From the NCBI GenBank assembly GCA_002687175.1, contig NYZP01000002.1, positions 1 to 64,000 on the forward strand: a stretch of 64,000 nt of DNA, in the 5' to 3' direction. The notes beneath the pieces were generated by a model. That model saw nothing but the letters and a program-made list of their open reading frames with translations. It was not told where the DNA came from and made no database searches. Position 1 is the first letter of the stretch; every line of letters starts with the position of its first letter. The DNA is from Parcubacteria group bacterium. Lineage in GTDB: Bacteria; Patescibacteria; ABY1; Buchananbacterales; UBA6539. Shown here piece by piece: positions 59,221 to 64,000 of this stretch. Position numbers and translations under genes: made by a program.

Positions 59221-60261
59221 TCAGTTGATCAGTTCTGGATTAGTCATGTGGGACTGAGCAGTTTCTTTATTAATCGTACCCTCGTTAAACATATTGATTA
59301 AATTTTGATCCATGGTAATCATCCCCTCTTCGGCACTGGTTTGAATGACAGTTTTAATCTGGGCAATTTTATTTTCCCGAACCAAGTTAGAAATAGCTGG
59401 AATATTAAGCATCACTTCCCTGGTAGCAATTCGTCCGCCTTTGGCTTTAGGAATTAACTGCTGGGAAATAACAGCATTTAAGGTCATTGAAACCTGGAGT
59501 CTAATTTGTTGTTGTTGATGGGAAGGAAAAATATCTATAATACGGTCAATGGTTTGAGCGGCATTATGAGTGTGCAAGGTGGCTAAAACTAAATGACCAG
59601 TTTCCGCCAAAGTAATGGTGGCAGCGATTGTTTCCAAATTTCTCATCTCACCAACCATAATGACGTTGGGATCTTGACGTAGAACATGGATCAGAGCGCT
59701 TTGAAAGGTGATCATGTCCGTGTGTAACTGTCGCTGTTTAATAATACTTTTATTTGGTTTAAACAAAAATTCAATTGGATCTTCCAGGGTCATAATATGG
59801 GCGGAACGGTTGGCATTAATGAAATTAACCATTGCCGCTAAAGTGGTTGATTTACCACAACCAGTTGGACCAGTGACCAAAATCAAGCCCTGCTTCATTT
59901 CTAACAGTTTATAAGCAATCTCTGGCATTAAAATATCTTCCATCGTTGGAATATTTGAAGAAATAACACGAGCCACTAAACCGAGATGATCTTTTTCCCA
60001 ATGGAGATTAACCCTAAACCGATGCCCTGATTTTATTTCATAGGAAAGGTCTAACTCTTTTTCTTTTAAATATATTTCTTTTTGTTTATCAGTAAGAATT
60101 GGATAAATTAATTCTTCAGCAATTTTTTGGGTAATACTACCCTGACCTTTGATTGGTCCTAGCTTTCCGTCAATTCTTAAAGTAGGAGACATACCAACGA
60201 TCAGATGAAGGTCAGAAGCCTTGTTGTCCACGGCAATTTTAAATAAATCGCCTAATTTCAT
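59221..60261 (-). CDS. pilT: Type IV pilus retraction ATPase PilT
   Basis: Hexameric ATPase that powers pilus retraction and twitching. 346 residues. Walker A GPTGCGKST (131-139), Asp box TLEDPIEFLF, Walker B-like VIMVGEMRNLETI and the His box TGHLVLATLHTHNAAQTIDR. N-terminal SDLHLIVGMSPTLRIDG is typical. Other pilus genes are outside the window. Ends before a strong terminator. Confidence 0.95.
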   Translation of the reverse strand: MKLGDLFKIAVDNKASDLHLIVGMSPTLRIDGKLGPIKGQGSITQKIAEELIYPILTDKQKEIYLKEKELDLSYEIKSGHRFRVNLHWEKDHLGLVARVISSNIPTMEDILMPEIAYKLLEMKQGLILVTGPTGCGKSTTLAAMVNFINANRSAHIMTLEDPIEFLFKPNKSIIKQRQLHTDMITFQSALIHVLRQDPNVIMVGEMRNLETIAATITLAETGHLVLATLHTHNAAQTIDRIIDIFPSHQQQQIRLQVSMTLNAVISQQLIPKAKGGRIATREVMLNIPAISNLVRENKIAQIKTVIQTSAEEGMITMDQNLINMFNEGTINKETAQSHMTNPELIN

Positions 60262-60283
60262 AGGATTAAATATTTAAAATAAA

Positions 60284-60976
60284 TTAATTCCATTTTTTAT
60301 TTTCTAAGGCTTTGCTAGCCGCATTAACTTGAGCCTCTTGTTTGCTAGAGCCGGTACTGGTTCCGATCAATTCTTTTTCTAAGTATACACCGACTTGAAA
60401 TTTTTTGTCATGATCGGGGCCACTCTCTTTTAATACTTTGTAACTTGGAGTAATACCTAATTTTTCCTGGGAGATCTCTTGAAATTTACTTTTGGGATCA
60501 AGGTACAATTCATTTGATAAGATGTGGGGTAGCTCCGGAATTAGATTTTCGTTAATAAATTTACTAGCTTGTTTGTAACCGCCATCAAGATGAATAGCAC
60601 CAATTAAAGCTTCATAAGTATTTGCTAAAATATAATTTCTAGCCTTACCATTGGTATCCTTAGCTTCCCCCTTACTTAAATACAAATAATCCTCCAAATT
60701 AATTTTTCTGGCTAGTTTAGCCAACATTTGACTGTTTACAATACTGGCACGCCAGTTAGTAAGTTCACCTTCAGGATTAGGATAGTTTGAATAAAGATGC
60801 TCGGTGGTAACAAGTTCCAGAACAGCATCACCTAAAAATTCTAGCCGTTCATTATGACCTAACTTAAAACCAGAGTTTTCGTTAATATAGGAACGATGGA
60901 CAAAGGCTTGTTTAAGTAGATCTTTATTTTTAAAATTAACTTTTAGCTTTTTTTCAAGTTTAGAAAAATCCTTCAT
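60284..60976 (-). CDS. rnc: Ribonuclease III
   Basis: 230 residues from the ATG at 60976 (another reading start 54 bases upstream lies in repeat sequence). RNase III signature NERLEFLGDAVLELV (42-56) with the acidic active-site residues, a second acidic motif NTYEALIGAIHLDGG, and a C-terminal dsRNA-binding domain (ESGPDHDKKFQVGVYLEKEL, GTSTGSSKQEAQVNAASKAL). It processes rRNA precursors. A -10 TATAAT ends 7 bases before the ATG, so the message may be leaderless. It lies beside nusB and rpmF. Confidence 0.93.
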   Translation of the reverse strand: MKDFSKLEKKLKVNFKNKDLLKQAFVHRSYINENSGFKLGHNERLEFLGDAVLELVTTEHLYSNYPNPEGELTNWRASIVNSQMLAKLARKINLEDYLYLSKGEAKDTNGKARNYILANTYEALIGAIHLDGGYKQASKFINENLIPELPHILSNELYLDPKSKFQEISQEKLGITPSYKVLKESGPDHDKKFQVGVYLEKELIGTSTGSSKQEAQVNAASKALENKKWN

Positions 60977-60992
60977 GGTAGAGATTATAGCT

Positions 60993-61046
60993 GGTAGCTC
61001 GTAGCTTGTAAGTTTTATCCTTACCAGCAACCAGCTTCAAGCTAGG
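60993..61046. repeat. Gene-less iterated-repeat hairpin between nusB and rnc
   Basis: Left arm TAGCTGGTAGCTCGTAGCTT (7-bp units), right arm CTTACCAGCAACCAGCTTCA, inverted and imperfect, ending in CTAGG. The arm near rnc carries that gene's promoter sequences. Confidence 0.6.
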
Positions 61047-61063
61047 TTATGTTAGTTAGAGTT

Positions 61064-61513
61064 TTACTTTTGAGTTTTATTCTGACTTGGTTCAGCGTCT
61101 TTGGTAATATCTTTATAGATAGTTCCTAAGACACCGTTAACAAATTTTCCTGATGACTCACCACCAAAGGTTTTGGCCAGCTCAATCGCTTCATTGATGG
61201 CTACTTTTTCTGGTATCTCATCATCATATTTCATTTCTTGAATGCCAATTCGTAAGACGTTTCGATCAACCATAGTAATTTGTTCAATTGGCCACTCTGG
61301 AGCAAACTTGGTAATCAAGTCGTCAATTTCTTCCTTATTTTTTATGACACCTTTAACTAAGTTTTCAATAAATCCTTTATCGTCAAACTGTGGAGCAAAT
61401 TCGTTTAAGTTACGTTGAATTGAAAAATCTAATTTGCTTGCATCTTTTTCGTTAAAATCCCATTGATAAAGTGTTTGCAAAGCGATGGTCCTGGCTAAAT
61501 GGCGATTTGACAT
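61064..61513 (-). CDS. nusB: Transcription antitermination factor NusB
   Basis: 149 residues. All-helical RNA-binding protein of rRNA antitermination. SNRHLARTIALQTLYQWDFN opens it, then the family segment PEWPIEQITMVDRNVLRIG, PEKVAINEAIELAKTFGGES and KFVNGVLGTIYKDI. Starts 6 bp after the rpmF stop; with rnc downstream the unit is rRNA-oriented. Confidence 0.93.
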   Translation of the reverse strand: MSNRHLARTIALQTLYQWDFNEKDASKLDFSIQRNLNEFAPQFDDKGFIENLVKGVIKNKEEIDDLITKFAPEWPIEQITMVDRNVLRIGIQEMKYDDEIPEKVAINEAIELAKTFGGESSGKFVNGVLGTIYKDITKDAEPSQNKTQK

Positions 61514-61518
61514 AAAAA

Positions 61519-61719
61519 TTATTTACCCTCTTTCTTCTTTTTAATTTTAGGTTTTATAATTTCTTTGCCTTTGTAACTACCGCAAAATGAACAGACCTGG
61601 TGTGGCAAAGTTGCTTTTCCACATTTGGCACACTTAATTAGCTTGACTTTAGTTAAGGATTGATGTGAACGTCCTCTTTTAGTTTTAGCACTACTTTTTC
61701 GTTTTTTGGAAACGGACAT
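61519..61719 (-). CDS. rpmF: 50S ribosomal protein L32
   Basis: 66 residues. SVSKKRKSSAKTKRGRSHQS is the usual basic start; a CxxC...CxxC zinc ribbon (CAKCGKATLPHQVCSFCGSY) is intact, so this is the zinc-binding form of L32. Followed closely by nusB and rnc on the same strand. Confidence 0.93.
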   Translation of the reverse strand: MSVSKKRKSSAKTKRGRSHQSLTKVKLIKCAKCGKATLPHQVCSFCGSYKGKEIIKPKIKKKKEGK

Positions 61720-61762
61720 ATTAGTTACATTGTACGTTAAATTTTTAGTTAAATCAATTGAA

Positions 61763-64000
61763 TTAAATGAATGTAGTTGAGGCTACTTTATCACCACTTT
61801 CTTTAAACTTCATTAGTCTAACCCCTTGGGTAGCTCGGCCTAGAATATTAACTGATTTAAGGGGTAATCGAATAACTTGTCCTTTAGCCGAAATAATAAT
61901 CATATCTTCGTCAACGGCTTGGGAATTGACAACAGTAGCGGCAACTATATTACCAGTTTTTGAGGTAATTTTAGCTGTTTTAATGCCAGAACCACCACGT
62001 CCCTGGGTTTTATAGTTGGTTAGCGCACTACGCTTACCATAGCCGTTAGCCATAATGGTTAAAAGTTGAGCTACTTTAACCAGAGTAGAATCAACGACCT
62101 CCATACTGACTACCCGGTCGTCTCCTTTCAAACGGATACCTCTAACCCCAGAAGCTGCTCGGCCCATTGGTCTAACTTGACTTTCTTTAAATCTAATAGC
62201 TTGACCGTGGGAGGAAACTAAAATAATTTCATCTTTACCAGTAGACGGTTTAACCCATTCTAGCTCGTCATTTTTGCGTAAGCGAATGGCAATTAATCCA
62301 GATCGACGAATATTATCAAAGTCAGTTAAATCAACTTTTTTAATGTTTCCTTTGGTGGTAACCATCATTAAAAATTTGTAGTCACCCAGCTCACTTAGTG
62401 GTAAAGCCGCTGAAATTTTTTCTTCTGGCGCTAACTGTAAGAAATTAACAATCGCTTGTCCCTTGGCAGTTCGGGAACCTTTAGGAATATCATAAGCCTT
62501 AAGTTGAAAAACTCGTCCCTTGGTGGTGAAAAATAAAATGTCAGAATGGGTGGTGGTGGTGAAAAAATGTTCGACCACGTCTTCTTCTTTGGTAGTTAAG
62601 CCAACTACTCCTTTGCCTCCCCGACTCTGAGTTTTGAAAGTCTCTGGCGGTAGTCGTTTAATGTAGCCATCCTTCGTTACCGTAACAATAGTGTCTTCAT
62701 CAGGAATAAGATCTTCAACTGAAAAACTTTTTGCACCATGGGCCACAATTTGTGTTCTTCTTTCATTAGAGAATTTATCTTTAATTTCCGTTAGTTCTTT
62801 TTTAATAATGGAAAGAATTTTTTTGGAAGATTTTAAAATTGCTTCTAAGTCTTTGATCAACGCTAATTTTTCCTTAAGCTCTTGCTCAATTTTCATTCTT
62901 TCTAAGTTAGCCAGTTGTTGTAATCGCATTTCTAAAATGGCAACAGCTTGACGATCTGACAGTTTGAATTTTTTGATTAAATTAACTTTAGCAATTTCCT
63001 TATCCTTAGAAGCCTTAATAGTTTTAATGATGGCATCGATTTTAGCCAGCGCCATTTTTAATCCTTGTAGGATGTGGGCTCGATTTTTGGCCTTGGTTAA
63101 ATCAAATTGGGTTCTGGCCCGAACTACAACCTGTCGATGTTTAATGTATTCTTCTAAAATCATTTTCAAGGTTAGCACTCTTGGCTGAATGCCATCGATT
63201 AAGGCTAACATGTTTGAATGGAAAGTTGTTTGAAGATCAGTTAATTTAAATAAACTGTTTAAAATCTTTTTAGGATAAGCATCCTTTTTTAATTCAATGG
63301 CAATGCGGACACCTTCTTTTGAAGACTCATCTCGTAAATCTTTAATGCCATCCAGTTTCTTATCTTTAACTAACTCGGCAATTTTTTCAACCACAGAAGC
63401 TTTGTTAACTTGATATGGTACTTCCGAAACGATAATTTTAAAAGTGCCACTTTTGGTTTCAATTATTTCGGTTTTAGCTCTAGTGACAACACCACCCTTA
63501 CCAGTGGCATACATTTGTTTAATTTCTTTAACATCATAAATAATTCCACCGGTTGGAAAATCGGGTCCTTTAATTAATTCAAACAAATCGTCAATGGTAG
63601 CGTCTGGATTATCAATTAAATGAATTGTACCATCAACAATTTCTCCAAGGTTATGGGGGGCAATGCTGGTGGCCATACCAACCGCAATACCCATGGTGCC
63701 ATTAATTAAGAGGTTGGGCAGTTTTGCCGGTAAGACAGTAGGTTCCTTATGACTACCATCATAATTTGGTATAAAATCAACAGTCTCTTTTTCAATATCA
63801 GTTAAAAGTTCTTCGGAAACGTGGGCTAATTTAGCCTCAGTATAACGCATGGCAGCTGCTCGATCACCATCCATTGAACCAAAGTTTCCTTGCCCTTTAA
63901 CCAACGGATAACGCAAAGAAAAGTCCTGGGCCATTCGAACCATTGAGTCATATACTGCCACATCACCGTGAGGGTGGTATTTACCTAGCACTTCACCAAC
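61763..64000 (-). CDS. gyrA: DNA gyrase subunit A (5' end outside the window)
   Basis: 746 codons; the frame runs off the right edge, so about the first 80 residues are missing. The catalytic Tyr is in AAMRYTEAKLAH (nt 63844-63842). LGKYHPHGDVAVYDSMVRMA, GQGNFGSMDGDRAAAMRYTE, a long coiled coil, then a six-bladed C-terminal pinwheel with the gyrase box QSRGGKGV, which separates GyrA from ParC. It introduces negative supercoils with GyrB. Confidence 0.96.
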   Translation of the reverse strand, partial: VGEVLGKYHPHGDVAVYDSMVRMAQDFSLRYPLVKGQGNFGSMDGDRAAAMRYTEAKLAHVSEELLTDIEKETVDFIPNYDGSHKEPTVLPAKLPNLLINGTMGIAVGMATSIAPHNLGEIVDGTIHLIDNPDATIDDLFELIKGPDFPTGGIIYDVKEIKQMYATGKGGVVTRAKTEIIETKSGTFKIIVSEVPYQVNKASVVEKIAELVKDKKLDGIKDLRDESSKEGVRIAIELKKDAYPKKILNSLFKLTDLQTTFHSNMLALIDGIQPRVLTLKMILEEYIKHRQVVVRARTQFDLTKAKNRAHILQGLKMALAKIDAIIKTIKASKDKEIAKVNLIKKFKLSDRQAVAILEMRLQQLANLERMKIEQELKEKLALIKDLEAILKSSKKILSIIKKELTEIKDKFSNERRTQIVAHGAKSFSVEDLIPDEDTIVTVTKDGYIKRLPPETFKTQSRGGKGVVGLTTKEEDVVEHFFTTTTHSDILFFTTKGRVFQLKAYDIPKGSRTAKGQAIVNFLQLAPEEKISAALPLSELGDYKFLMMVTTKGNIKKVDLTDFDNIRRSGLIAIRLRKNDELEWVKPSTGKDEIILVSSHGQAIRFKESQVRPMGRAASGVRGIRLKGDDRVVSMEVVDSTLVKVAQLLTIMANGYGKRSALTNYKTQGRGGSGIKTAKITSKTGNIVAATVVNSQAVDEDMIIISAKGQVIRLPLKSVNILGRATQGVRLMKFKESGDKVASTTFI

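Overview
The window looks like part of a chromosome from a Candidate Phyla Radiation (Patescibacteria) bacterium, probably of the Parcubacteria side. The evidence is the 16S rRNA gene (about 1.48 kb, standing alone without 23S or 5S, with an altered 515-region GCAGCAGCGG), the AT-rich housekeeping genes that mostly lack a Shine-Dalgarno sequence, an SMC-like protein without a hinge, and the many short nuclease-like cassettes. TGA is used as a normal stop, so code 11 fits. Family calls rest on motifs read by eye; no database search was possible.

Layout. 1-2.4 kb: 3' part of a type III restriction gene, then a one-gene cassette bounded by attC-like sites. 2.5-7.7 kb: a small membrane protein, a ROK kinase, a class A penicillin-binding protein, a broken membrane gene and a DUF2061 gene. 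7.8-10.1 kb: a large GC-richer membrane gene. 10.2-15.5 kb: the replication-origin neighbourhood, dnaN-dnaA facing away from rpmH-rnpA-yidD-yidC, with a GxxExxY cassette between yidD and yidC. 15.6-23.6 kb: DAG-kinase-like gene, bactofilin, rpsT, holA, truD, a GC-rich orphan and polA. 23.7-29 kb: a complete suf operon (Rrf2 regulator, sufC, sufB, sufD, sufS, sufU). 29-41 kb: two GC-rich genes, a candidate small RNA, smc, rhodanese, P-loop kinase, ABC transporter, winged-helix-repeat protein, CoA-binding protein, M29 aminopeptidase, rpsP, khpA and trmD. 41-47.8 kb: solitary 16S gene, tRNAs Ile, Phe, Pro, Gly and Cys, a GIY-YIG cassette, and a sulfotransferase gene abutting a dihydroorotate dehydrogenase fragment. 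47.8-57 kb: infB, rbfA, nrnA, clpP, a T-box-controlled acetyltransferase, a SAM-riboswitch-controlled orphan, rny, a four-helix-bundle cassette, ymdB and HU. 57-64 kb: truncated efflux adaptor, beta-helix protein, tRNA-Lys and tRNA-Arg, pilT, rnc, nusB, rpmF and gyrA (running off the window).

Two signals stand out. First, three unrelated small genes (GxxExxY, GIY-YIG and four-helix bundle/IVP) sit between operon genes or tRNAs, are bounded by inverted repeats, and share one start-codon hairpin of the form CAACATRGCGTT ... AAAYGCTATG, whose last three bases are the ATG. Related gene-less repeats built of locus-specific 7-8 bp units lie at five other junctions. This is the best candidate for an undescribed mobile or regulatory system. 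Second, about ten solitary genes are GC-richer, carry strong AGGAGG-type ribosome sites and have their own promoter and terminator, scattered among AT-rich genes that lack such sites. One of them lies behind a SAM-I/SAM-IV-type riboswitch.

Together the recognised genes cover origin firing and DNA replication (dnaA, dnaN, holA, polA, gyrA), ribosome and tRNA maturation (rpmH, rnpA, rpsT, rpsP, trmD, truD, infB, rbfA, rnc, rpmF), RNA decay (rny, nrnA), membrane protein insertion (yidC, yidD), cell wall and cell shape (PBP1A, bactofilin), type IV pili (pilT) and Fe-S cluster assembly (suf).
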